From the NCBI GenBank assembly GCA_900554465.1, contig USHF01000010.1, positions 1 through 18,460 on the forward strand: a DNA stretch of 18,460 nt, written 5' to 3'. The notes under the pieces were generated by a model. It searched no databases. It was not told where the DNA came from and saw only the letters and a program-made list of their open reading frames with translations. Position 1 is the first letter of the stretch. Every line of letters begins with the position of its first letter. The DNA is from an uncultured Collinsella sp. (GTDB taxonomy: Bacteria > Actinomycetota > Coriobacteriia > Coriobacteriales > Coriobacteriaceae). Made by a program: the position numbers and the translations under genes. This document shows, piece by piece, positions 1 to 8,999 of this stretch.

Positions 1-32
1 CTCGTGGGCTCGGAGATGTGTATAAGAGACAG
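1..32. other. Residual Nextera transposase adapter
   Basis: The first 32 bases match the end of the Illumina Nextera read-2 adapter. Bases 14-32 are the 19-base Tn5 mosaic end used in tagmentation libraries. This is library sequence left on the contig end, not genome. The nifJ reading frame runs cleanly up to about base 33 and the adapter follows directly. Any open frame crossing this point is artificial. Confidence 0.97.
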
Positions 33-1911
<1,879 letters not shown>

Positions 1912-2256
1912 ATACCCCTCTCCTCTCATATAGGTATACAGGCCCCGGCGATCGCCGGGATATTGGCGTGATGGGATTTTCGTTGTTGCTTCCAATCATC
2001 TGGCAGGCAGACTGAGCAGCAGGTACATGGCGTGGAGAGAAGGCATGCCAAGGCGAGGAGGGCTGCACGCGCTCCACAGGCCCAGCTACCCGTCTTGCAC
2101 ATGACCGAGCGCCGCAAAGGCCGCATGCCGGATGCTCCCGGGCACGCCCCGGCGATGGGAAGCGCCCGCAACGGAAATCCGCATGCGGGCTTATTGTACC
2201 CCGCCGTCAAGCCATATTTCGGCAAATATAGGTGGCCGGTAAAGGTTTACCTCGGG
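1912..2256. other. Intergenic region upstream of nifJ
   Basis: This stretch holds no convincing gene; the open frames in it lack family resemblance or a ribosome site. It must carry the nifJ promoter on the minus strand, but I cannot place -35 and -10 boxes with confidence. A perfect 16-base palindrome (CCCGGCGATCGCCGGG) sits at 1944-1959, just upstream of the nifJ ribosome site. It could be an operator or a leader hairpin. A weaker 7-base inverted repeat pairs 2164-2170 with 2184-2190. Confidence 0.6.
1944..1959. promoter_or_regulatory. Perfect 16-bp palindrome in the nifJ leader
   Basis: CCCGGCGATCGCCGGG is self-complementary over all 16 bases and lies about 33 bases before the nifJ start codon. 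Its position fits an operator or a leader stem. The regulator is unknown, and it does not resemble the AT-rich Rex box. Confidence 0.35.
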
Positions 2257-2792
2257 TGACCGCCAAGGGCCAAAATGAACGCTTCGTCCCCGGGCGATTG
2301 GCCCTGGCGCGCCATGGAGTGTCCCGGAGTGCCGGCATAAAAGGAACGTCCCCATCTGCCGACTAGAGGGCGCCGACGCCGAGGAGGATAGCGTAGGTGG
2401 TGGATTCGCCAAGTCTGAGCTCGTCGCCGGGGTTGAGCTGAGCGGAGCGGCCGGGCTCGACCTGGATGCAGACGTTCGTCGCGCCGTTTACCACCATGGT
2501 TCCGTTGGTGGACGACAAGTCCTCGACGTGCCAGATATTTTGAGCATCGCACCAGATATGGGCATGGCGGGCCGAGACGTCGTCGGTGATGCCGCCCTCC
2601 CCCGTTGCCAGCGCGCCGATCTCAACGCCTTCCTCACTCGGCTGAATCCAGCGCGGGACGCTCACCACGTAGCCGTTTTGCACGCACAGCAGTCCCAGCG
2701 GATGCGCCGGCGCGACCTCGTGCTCGCCCGCGACCGAAGATGTGCTCAGCGAGCGCGGCGTCGACGTGTCGCCGCCACGGGTCGCATGAGCG
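2257..2792. repeat. Left direct copy of FHA-gene 3' end plus downstream spacer
   Basis: Bases 2257-2792 align in the same orientation with 9000-9536. The alignment covers the 3' part of the FHA-domain gene, its stop codon, a stem-loop just after the stop, and about 105 bases downstream. By eye the copies agree at roughly 85% of positions with a few small indels. Homology begins sharply at TGACCGCCAAGGGCC and ends near 2790. The copies are too diverged for an assembly duplication and bracket the AT-rich island. Confidence 0.88.
2331..2363 (-). terminator. Stem-loop after the stop of the left FHA copy
   Basis: GCCGGCA at 2331-2337 pairs with TGCCGAC at 2357-2363 with one mismatch. The loop matches the stem-loop at 9074-9106. 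It overlaps the stop codon of the truncated FHA frame. There is no clear T-run, so it may be a processing or REP-like element rather than a Rho-independent terminator. Confidence 0.4.
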
Positions 2793-2842
2793 CGGCGGCT
2801 CGCCCGACTTGGAACTAAGGCGGGCGTGAGAGCAAACGGCAT
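2363..2842 (-). pseudogene. Truncated FHA-domain protein (C-terminal part only)
   Basis: The frame encodes about 159 residues. From AHATRGGDTSTPRSL onward it matches the intact FHA protein at 9106-10044 from its residue 171. The first 170 residues of the family are missing and are replaced by unrelated sequence. The FHA phosphothreonine-binding motifs survive: SARHAHIW and LSSTNGT. The copy ends in GVGAL rather than GAL and has lost a few residues before the SARH motif. No good ribosome site stands before any start codon here. It is most likely a dead relic left by the event that placed the island. A stand-alone FHA protein is possible because the domain itself is intact. Confidence 0.75.
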
Positions 2843-3358
2843 AGGGAACGAATCTTGCGGATGTACTCCTCGACGTCAGGCAGGTAAGCCCCACGAAGTC
2901 ACCGGGGAGGCCCAAGCGGCCCGGCACCACTTCCAGATTCTGACCAGGGCGAGTCGTTCGCCGGTGGCTGAAGGCTCGCTCCCACCCAAAAGGGGAGATT
3001 CGCGTTGTTCCCCAATCGCTCTCGCATCTTTCATTTTGCTCGAGGTGGGCTATAAAAACTTTCCTGGTGAAAGGCGGCGATTGGTTTCCTTTCTTTCTAG
3101 AGGAGCGCGCCTGTAATCTGTTTTCATCCTAAATCAAGTTAAGATCGGACCTTCCAGAGGCAAGTCGACTCAAACTGCGAGGCTCCATGTTGGAATAAAG
3201 AGCGCTGTCGAAGTGCCAACAACACAAAGCTTGCCAGTCTCAAATAGAACCTTTTGGGAGTCCGATTGGGCCGCACACCGAATCCCCGCTGGTGGTTTTT
3301 TATAGCTGCGCAACAATAAACAAGGTTAGTGCCAGTCCAGCATGAAATTGAGGAACGT
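2793..3358. other. Gene-poor left part of the island
   Basis: No convincing gene is present. On the minus strand at about 2820-2895 one short frame reads LPDVEEYIRKIRSLCRLLS, which looks protein-like but runs only about 25 codons between stops, so it may be a coding remnant. From about 3000 the base composition becomes more AT-rich, marking entry into the foreign block. The promoter of the maturase gene should lie in the last 250 bases. A TATAAA at about 3050 has no suitable -35 box, so I do not call it. Confidence 0.5.
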
Positions 3359-4717
3359 ATGCATTTTTTCTCAGTAAGTGATCGTCGTTACTGCTTCGAT
3401 GAGGTCACTCGCAATTGCTTTCAGGTTGACCAAGCATCAGAAGATGCGCTTCGCATATTTGAAACATCGGGAAGAACGGTCAACTCGAAGTTGCTAACAA
3501 AGTCACTTGCTGCGAAAGGCTACGACCAAACGACCATAGCAGAACTTGAAGACGACATTGATGAGTATCAACGATTGTCTGAGCGGACTTTCTTAACAAA
3601 AGACACGCCTCGAAAACTTAGATCCATCGAACTCCACGTTTCACATGCATGCAACCTTGGTTGTAGTTACTGTTTTGCCGGTAAAGGAGATTATGGAACG
3701 TCTCCTCTGCTGATGACAGACGAGATAGCCTTCAAGGCGGTCGACTACCTCGTCGCAAGTTCATCGGAAAACGAAACGCTTGCGATCGTCTTTTTTGGTG
3801 GGGAACCCATGATTAACGAGCCGCTGATATGGAAAACGGTCGACTATTCAAAAAGAATATACCCCAATAGAAACTTTACCTATTCTATTACGACCAACGG
3901 AACGCTTTTGAATGACACTGCTGTGAATTCTTTCAAGGAGCACGGGTTTTCTGTTCTGATTAGTCTCGATGGTACAGGATGCAAGCACGATGCATCGCGC
4001 CCGTACAAGACGGGAGGCGGCTCTTTCTCCGATATCGACAAAAACGTTCGTCGTTTTTCCGAGTCGTTCCCCTTCGGCGCAAGAGCGACCTTAACAAATA
4101 ATAACTGTAACCTTGTTGAAGACTATCTTCAGTTTAAAGAGATGGGCTTCAGAAGGATTTACTTCTCGCCCGTGAGCTCATTCGATGAGAATATCAAACT
4201 CGACGAACACTCATTAAACAAAATCAGGGCGGGCCTAATAGATTTGGCGGATCAATATCTCAAACAGATTGATCAAGGGGAAAAGCCCTTGTTTAGAACA
4301 TTGAAAACTGCAGTTGATTTGATTATGAGCAACAGGATCGCCTTTGTCGGATGCGGGGCTGGCAGGCGTTTTATTTCCGTGACTCCCGAAGGGGACGTAT
4401 ACCCCTGTCACAGGTTTGTCGGGATGATGCGATTCAAAATGGGCAACATCGTCACCGGAATTGACGAAACTAGGTATATTGAAAACTGGAGTCAGGGTGT
4501 CGAAAAAAGAATTGACTGTACGGACTGTTGGGCTCGGTCTTTCTGTGGTGGGGGCTGTAGCTGGGAGGCTGCAGGCGAGCACGGCTACTTGCCCAAGAGT
4601 CTACACCCTGCATCATGTGAATATAGAAAAATGTGCTACGAGATGGCTTTTGACCTTATTTCCCGCCACTCATCTTCGCAGGAGAAAAATCAACGAGAAG
4701 CTACTGTATCGGAATAA
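3359..4717 (+). CDS. Radical SAM/SPASM peptide maturase of a Cys-rich RiPP
   Basis: This is a cytoplasmic enzyme expected to use S-adenosylmethionine and iron-sulfur clusters to crosslink the Cys-rich peptides encoded just downstream. Numbering from ATG 3359, the radical SAM motif CNLGCSYC gives cluster cysteines 98, 102 and 105. FGGEP lies at 146-150. The C-terminal SPASM domain shows C332, C350 after GDVYP, then C387-x2-C390-x5-C396-x3-C400 and C420, the layout that binds two auxiliary clusters. The N-terminus (MHFFSVSDRRYCFDEVTRN) resembles the leader-binding N-terminal domains of SCIFF/CcpM-type maturases. I prefer ATG 3359 because TTGAGG lies five bases before it; a GTG at 3329 gives a version ten residues longer. 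The length (452 aa) is normal for SPASM maturases. The composition is clearly more AT-rich than the flanking operons, which suggests transfer. The exact crosslink type is inferred. Confidence 0.92.
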   Translation: MHFFSVSDRRYCFDEVTRNCFQVDQASEDALRIFETSGRTVNSKLLTKSLAAKGYDQTTIAELEDDIDEYQRLSERTFLTKDTPRKLRSIELHVSHACNLGCSYCFAGKGDYGTSPLLMTDEIAFKAVDYLVASSSENETLAIVFFGGEPMINEPLIWKTVDYSKRIYPNRNFTYSITTNGTLLNDTAVNSFKEHGFSVLISLDGTGCKHDASRPYKTGGGSFSDIDKNVRRFSESFPFGARATLTNNNCNLVEDYLQFKEMGFRRIYFSPVSSFDENIKLDEHSLNKIRAGLIDLADQYLKQIDQGEKPLFRTLKTAVDLIMSNRIAFVGCGAGRRFISVTPEGDVYPCHRFVGMMRFKMGNIVTGIDETRYIENWSQGVEKRIDCTDCWARSFCGGGCSWEAAGEHGYLPKSLHPASCEYRKMCYEMAFDLISRHSSSQEKNQREATVSE

Positions 4718-4886
4718 GCGGTTCAGCGCATTGCTGTCACCATTGTGGAGGTGTTCGTTCTTCTGATTACCGTCTGCGAAGCTTATTGCTACGTTCGCCG
4801 AAACCATTCTAGAAATATGGTGAACTAGACATCTTGGTTTGTTATACACAATATTGAGGTTTTTCTGCACTCAAAGGGAGGTAGTC

Positions 4887-5090
4887 GTGAAGCATATTCA
4901 TCCGATTAATCCAGGAAGTGGCGACGAGGCAGGCGTGAAGCCGATGTCTTTTGACTGCCTCTTGGGCATTACTGACATCTGTACTGTTTATGATAAAGCA
5001 GATGGCTGTGGTGCATACGATTACTGCGACTATGACATGGATGGCGGCAGCATCTGCGTTGTAGATCACTGTGGCATTGATCAAACGTAG
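4887..5090 (+). CDS. Cys/Asp-rich RiPP precursor peptide A (67 aa)
   Basis: The likely substrate of the upstream maturase. It starts at GTG 4887, five bases after a strong AAAGGGAGG ribosome site; a longer frame from 4839 has no such site. The leader begins MKHIHPINPG, shared with peptide B. The core holds six cysteines (24, 32, 41, 47, 57, 62), each followed within a few residues by Asp: C32-D36 and C41-D45 are exact CX3D; C57-D60 and C62-D65 are CX2D; C24-D30 has five residues between; C47 is followed by several Asp. Asp-aromatic-Cys or Asp-Ile-Cys junctions link the units. There is no double-glycine cleavage site. Known ranthipeptides such as freyrasin carry Cys-Asp thioethers in CX3D repeats, so Cys-to-Asp links are the leading guess. 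Confidence 0.85.
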   Translation: MKHIHPINPGSGDEAGVKPMSFDCLLGITDICTVYDKADGCGAYDYCDYDMDGGSICVVDHCGIDQT

Positions 5091-5120
5091 TCTCTAATTG
5101 GATTAAGGTGAGGAGCTGTT

Positions 5121-5300
5121 ATGAAGCATATCCATCCTGTTGGTTCAAATGAACATCCTCCCGTTGAGCCTTGTTGTCTTGGAGTTGATATATGCAATTT
5201 TTACGACATCGCCGAGTGCCCTGTTGCGGATTGGTGCTATGTCGATAAAGAATCAAGCTGTGTTTTGCCAGCAGATTGGTGCGATCCAGTTGACGAGTAG
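5121..5300 (+). CDS. Cys/Asp-rich RiPP precursor peptide B (59 aa)
   Basis: A paralogue of peptide A, 30 bases downstream, with ATG 5121 behind GGTGAGGAG. The leader MKHIHPVG matches that of peptide A. Seven cysteines lie at 18, 19, 25, 33, 39, 47 and 54. Exact CX3D pairs are C19-D23, C25-D29, C33-D37 and C54-D58; C39-D42 is CX2D and C47-D52 is CX4D. Aligned with A, both share C-L-x-G-x-D-I-C-x-x-Y-D, then three further Cys-to-Asp units joined by D-(Y/W)-C or D-(H/W)-C. The retained spacing of both residue types, with otherwise different residues, argues that Cys and Asp are the modified positions. The protein is too short to be found by default gene callers that skip small ORFs. Confidence 0.85.
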   Translation: MKHIHPVGSNEHPPVEPCCLGVDICNFYDIAECPVADWCYVDKESSCVLPADWCDPVDE

Positions 5301-5378
5301 TTTTGTGGCTAGGAACTATTTGGTCCAATTCAGAATAAGATGGGAACAAATACCAAAATCTCGTGTCTGGGAGGAGTT

Positions 5379-5486
5379 ATGCCATTATTGCAAGGTCTCG
5401 TTGGATTAGCCTTTATACTTGCGTTATATCTGGCACCTTTTTTAATTCTATTCTTCATTATCCGACTCTTTCTTCGGAGAAAATAG
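5379..5486 (+). CDS. 35-residue single-helix membrane peptide
   Basis: A small open frame starts at ATG 5379 behind a near-ideal GGGAGGAG site and ends at TAG 5484-5486. After MPLLQ the product is almost entirely hydrophobic up to about residue 28 and ends in RLFLRRK, so one membrane helix with a cytoplasmic positive tail is predicted. It lies 79 bases after precursor B, in the same direction, and before the hairpin that closes the transcript. Roles such as immunity peptide, export helper or membrane anchor for the maturation complex are possible but unproven. No family is recognised. Confidence 0.6.
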   Translation: MPLLQGLVGLAFILALYLAPFLILFFIIRLFLRRK

Positions 5487-5550
5487 GAGTGTCACGCAAA
5501 CATTAGCGTAGCTTTCTTCCAATATGAGCCGAGCATTGGCAAGTGGAATA

Positions 5551-5595
5551 AGAAGCCCGACCGTTCGCCAGATGAAAGTGATCGGACGGGCTTCT
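5551..5595 (+). terminator. Terminator-like hairpin closing the RiPP operon
   Basis: AGAAGCCCG at 5551-5559 pairs perfectly with CGGGCTTCT at 5587-5595. One mismatch and three more pairs (CCG/CGG) extend the stem inward. It lies 65 bases after the stop of the 35-residue gene. The tail TCTCTATTTAA is only moderately T-rich. Confidence 0.6.
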
Positions 5596-5683
5596 CTATT
5601 TAACCCGGGCCGCCACCCATAGCGGCTTTCCAAGCGTATTCTCAGTGCAAAGCAATCGTCAGTTTAATCCTATGCGCTGATAC

Positions 5684-5800
5684 CGCATTTCATTTGTTCG
5701 GCTCGAATTCTACGGCCTGGCAACCCTCGCACTCTCCGGCAAATGGATTGAACGCGAAGGCAGAGATGATGTGTGCGTGGACATCGAGGCTGCTGTAGGC
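5684..5800 (+). pseudogene. Possible remnant of a SymE-family toxin gene
   Basis: One plus frame reads FYGLATLALSGKWIEREG followed by DDVCVDIEAAVGN. The S-G-K-W-(I/L)-E core, the following glycine and the alternating V-x-V segment recall SymE-family proteins. A stop lies just upstream with no start codon between, and the sequence after about 5800 does not fit the family. If real, it is a broken fragment. The match is short and could be chance. Confidence 0.25.
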
Positions 5801-6039
5801 AACATTACTGGGACATGGACCCCCGCTGCGCGTGGTATGCGGCCCGGCATATTCATTGCCGTCCAACCCCGTGTAGTTGCAGCAAAGGGTGGAACCTCAA
5901 TGCTCAGCTCATGTTGTCCGTGGGACACGAGAATCGTAAGTACACTTTGGTGCGATTCTCACGCTGATACTGAGCCACCTGGAATAAGATACGTCGCGAC
6001 AACACTTCGCTTCACCTCTGTCTCGACAAGATGACGTAG

Positions 6040-6057
6040 ACTAAAGTTTCCTTTAGT
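6040..6057. other. Small perfect stem-loop
   Basis: ACTAAAG at 6040-6046 pairs with CTTTAGT at 6051-6057 across a four-base loop. It lies about 130 bases beyond the exporter's stop on the minus strand. It may help end that transcript, but it has no clear T-run. Confidence 0.35.
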
Positions 6058-6187
6058 AAGAGAACGAGAACTATATCTGAAAGCGTTGCGATGGCGTGAA
6101 GGCACCGAGTCCGAACCGCCTGAATGCTACGTGCATCTGCATCGCCTTTTTGTTATCTCTGCCAGTTGGGTAGCACTACACTTGTCA

Positions 6188-7840
6188 TCATTTACCCTGG
6201 TACATGCTGCCTAAATCCACTACCCCTTCTACCGCGCCGACCATCTCGTCATCGTGAGAGACAACGATGATCAGCTGGCTTTGCTTGTTGCGCTTAACAT
6301 AGGCCGCAAGCTCGGCGCGGCTTACAGCGTCTAACCCAGTCGTGGGCTCGTCGAGTACCAAAACTGACGACTTGCGTGAAATCGCCGACCATAAGTACAC
6401 TCGGCGCAGCTCACCGCCCGAAAGCGCGGAGCAACGTTTCCCGAGCAACTCCTTCACGCTGTTTTCCAGCGAAAGTAGGCCATCTACACCCCGGTGATAG
6501 GAAGAAAAGGGCGTGTCGAAATACTCTAACAGCTCTTTCACCGTTTCGTCCGGCGCGAAGCACGACTGTGGGCAGCACGATATCTCTCTCGCACGTATGT
6601 AATCCAAGTCGCATTCTTCGATTGGCACGCCGTTGTATTTTACTTTGTCTTTCGATGAGTATAGCCCGAGCATCAAGTAAAGAAGTGACGTCTTGCCTCT
6701 TCCGTTTTCCCCAACTATGCAATATGTACCAGGACCGGAAAACTTGAAAGAAAACCCGCCGAGGACCTCTCGGACAGATCCGTCTGGAAGGGCAACCGAG
6801 AATTCCAAATCAGATACCGAAATGTCATTTATTTCATCGAGTTTAGCTAAATCGGTCCGATTCCACCCCGATCTCTCCTTTTCTCTCGTCGCGATAGCCG
6901 TCCTATCCCATGATGCTTTGGCATCTTGATAGGATTTGAACAATGACATCATACTTTTCAAAGTCTTAAAGAGAACCGCGAAGTATGTACCGATGATAGT
7001 GTACTCGCCTATTGACATAGTTCCGTTAATGATTCGTACTCCGGAAACAACAAGTATCACCGCTTGAAACAACGCTGCGAAAAGACCATCGAGCGATGTC
7101 AGAGAATATGATAGCTTTCCGGAGCGCAAAACTTTGGGAAAATAGCTCTTAAACCCAGCGTCGAGCGCTTGTTCGCTCTTGCCGTACGAAGATGTCAGTT
7201 GAATGTTGAGAATCTGATTAAGCTGCGATGCAATTGCGGCGTAAAAGGCGCTGTCCGCCTCTTTCTTCTCATACGTGACCCTATACAAAAGTTTCCTCAA
7301 CCCAGTAATTACACAGAAATACACGATGAGGAGAATGATGGAAAACACCGCGAGAGTTGAATCAATTGACCATATGATAAGCAATACGATGGGAATGGCT
7401 ACAATGGACAGCGGCGCACTGATAAAATTCGCCAAAACGAAGGATGAGACCACGCTGGAGTCGGAAATAATCCGTTGCGTTGTATAGGCTGGATCGATGG
7501 TCCGACTCACCAAGTAATCGTCTCTTTCAAAACGCAAGACGGCCTCCCTGAGAAGATCAAAGGAAAGTCTCGTGGTTATGCGAATGGAAAGTGTTCCTGC
7601 AAAATAAGTAAAGAGGGTGGAGAAAACTCCTATTGACGCAACCAGGAGCGCGAAGAGTACGGCGTCTCTTTCGCTGCGGTTACCGAGAAGAAAATCTAAG
7701 AATTTCCCGTTCACGTATGGCATGGCATAGGAGAGAGCGGTTCCAATCACCGTGATAGCAATGAAGACGAAAGCCCCTTTTGCTCTGATGAACCTCGAGA
7801 GAACGCATCGAATCAAGGAAGGCCCCAATCTACCCGCCAC
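6188..7840 (-). CDS. Fused ABC exporter (permease plus ATPase) of the RiPP locus
   Basis: A half-transporter of 550 residues that should dimerise in the inner membrane and export a substrate, by context the modified peptides. Several hydrophobic helices fill residues 20-300. The ATPase domain has Walker A GENGRGKTS (377-385), Q-loop Gln424, signature LSGGE (473-477), Walker B VLVLDE (493-498) and the switch histidine in VVSHDDE (529). There is no N-terminal C39 peptidase, consistent with the lack of a double-glycine site in the precursors. The start is GTG 7840, the first start after an in-frame stop three codons upstream, but its ribosome site is poor and the true start may be a little further in. 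The gene converges on the precursor operon. Composition is AT-rich like the maturase. It could export something other than the peptides. Confidence 0.88.
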   Translation of the reverse strand: MAGRLGPSLIRCVLSRFIRAKGAFVFIAITVIGTALSYAMPYVNGKFLDFLLGNRSERDAVLFALLVASIGVFSTLFTYFAGTLSIRITTRLSFDLLREAVLRFERDDYLVSRTIDPAYTTQRIISDSSVVSSFVLANFISAPLSIVAIPIVLLIIWSIDSTLAVFSIILLIVYFCVITGLRKLLYRVTYEKKEADSAFYAAIASQLNQILNIQLTSSYGKSEQALDAGFKSYFPKVLRSGKLSYSLTSLDGLFAALFQAVILVVSGVRIINGTMSIGEYTIIGTYFAVLFKTLKSMMSLFKSYQDAKASWDRTAIATREKERSGWNRTDLAKLDEINDISVSDLEFSVALPDGSVREVLGGFSFKFSGPGTYCIVGENGRGKTSLLYLMLGLYSSKDKVKYNGVPIEECDLDYIRAREISCCPQSCFAPDETVKELLEYFDTPFSSYHRGVDGLLSLENSVKELLGKRCSALSGGELRRVYLWSAISRKSSVLVLDEPTTGLDAVSRAELAAYVKRNKQSQLIIVVSHDDEMVGAVEGVVDLGSMYQGK

Positions 7841-8155
7841 AAAACATCAATCACTGATACCTTACACCTCAACACAACAGGAGCGAAGATTTGCCAATGA
7901 GACTGCTTTAAGATTGCCTTGGGCCAATACGATCTCAAGCTCTTCCTACAAGAGAGTCGGAATCGGACATCTCCTCCGACGAACCTGGCAATCGGGCGGT
8001 TGAAATATCTTTTTCAACCGCCCGATTGCCACAATAGATTTGAGCATCCGCCCACAAACGTCCGCGTTTTATACCCATCAAATCCTTTGCCTTTTGTCGT
8101 CTAGACTAGAAAAATCGCTCGAAATAACGCAACCGGCCTGCTCGCTTGAAGAAAC
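7841..8155. other. Region upstream of the exporter gene
   Basis: No gene is visible. It should contain the exporter's minus-strand promoter and leader. The main feature is the 20-bp perfect inverted repeat at 7986-8031. I cannot assign clear -35 and -10 boxes. Confidence 0.55.
7986..8031. repeat. 20-bp perfect inverted repeat upstream of the exporter
   Basis: Bases 7986-8005 are exactly complementary to 8012-8031 with a six-base loop. The stem starts TGGCAATCGGGCGG. Neither strand has a T-run after it, so it is not an ordinary terminator. It begins about 145 bases before the exporter start codon. It could be an operator, a leader structure, or the end or footprint of a small mobile element. 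Confidence 0.75.
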
Positions 8156-8930
8156 CTAAGCCCGTAACGTAGATGCGCAAACTTCCGAAACGCCTTGCGC
8201 GGCATAGTGCGTATAAACTTCGTCAACCGCCTCAGAAATATCTGAGTATCGCGCCGGGTCAAAAGCATACGATGTCGCAGCTATACCCTGCACCCATTCG
8301 GAACGCGGATTAATTGAATAGCCACACAGCATCATCATACATGCATCTAGACCTGATTTCCCAAGTATCCGACGTATTGATGAGAGCATCGCGGGTCGCC
8401 CCTGCACCATCGTCGTCACCCCTATTAGCAGTATTTACCGTTTTTCTCTAAATGCGTATCGCCACCCTTAAGAATACGAAGTGTTTTATCCAGACCCGAT
8501 TGTCCTCCATCTCAAACGAAGGGATAAGGAATCTCATCCGGAATCGGCAGTAACGGAGGATTCACAACGACAAGCGAAAAACATGAGTCATCTCTCAGAG
8601 GGGAGTAAAGGCTCCCCTCAAGCACCCTAGTTTCGTCATCCAAAGAGTTGATGGCAGTGTTTTTCTTACAAAGGTCGACAACAAAAGGGTTGATTTCTAC
8701 AGATGTTACATCCATGCCACAGTTGGTAAGTATCAGGCCCTGTATTCTGGGGCCAGAACACAAATCGAGAGCCTTCCGTGCGCTCTGCGGTGTAAGGCGC
8801 CAATCTCAGCAAATCTGTCCCACAATACTGCGCTGAAGAACAAGACGGAACCCCTGAGCCAAACTCCCCTATACCTTATTAAGGCTAAGACAGGCAAGTT
8901 CACGCACCCGGCATATTCCAGAATAACATC
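8156..8930 (-). pseudogene. Broken class I SAM-dependent methyltransferase
   Basis: Three reading frames in series make one methyltransferase. The first (from about 8930) reads IRYRGVWLRGSVLFFSAVLW and DRFAEIG. A one-base loss near 8810 shifts to LTPQSARKALDLCSG (SAM-binding motif I), then VTSVEINPFVVDLCKKN and the catalytic-type motif VVVNPPLLP followed by PDEIPYPFV. There a TGA stands where related proteins have Gly, and the frame goes on as DGGQSGLDKTLRILKGG. A second one-base loss near 8432 leads to the last part (LLIGVTTMVQGRPAMLSSI to CASTLRA, stop at 8156). Repairing these gives one continuous protein lacking its N-terminus. The short open frames at 8156-8419 and 8512-8763 are therefore pieces of one dead gene. 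A sequencing error cannot explain all three lesions easily. Its link to the RiPP locus is by position only. Confidence 0.8.
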
Positions 8931-8999
8931 CTATTGTTTTAGATGTTCTACAAGCATGAACAGCCGCGAATCGGAAAGATCTTCTAGTTTCGCCCCGAC

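Larger units (their letters stand above)
5487..6187. other. Intergenic region between RiPP operon and exporter
   Basis: The two transcripts converge here. The region holds the terminator-like hairpin at 5551-5595, a possible SymE-like gene remnant at about 5684-5800, and a small perfect stem-loop at 6040-6057. A six-base pairing (6088-6093 with 6140-6145) is followed by T5 at 6147-6151 and could be a weak plus-strand terminator. I see no intact gene; the open frames around 5710-6034 lack ribosome sites and family resemblance over most of their length. Confidence 0.55.

Noticed and set aside
2880..3010. Possible cobalamin riboswitch on the minus strand (TACCTGCC-like end)
   Set aside because: Only a short piece matches; the conserved core elements are absent or in the wrong order, and no relevant gene follows.
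5710..5928. 72-residue minus-strand open frame
   Set aside because: No ribosome site, no recognisable family and unusual composition; probably chance.
8156..8419. Independent small gene, possibly the end of a solute-binding protein
   Set aside because: It joins in order with the upstream methyltransferase fragments after one one-base shift, so it is the C-terminal part of that pseudogene.
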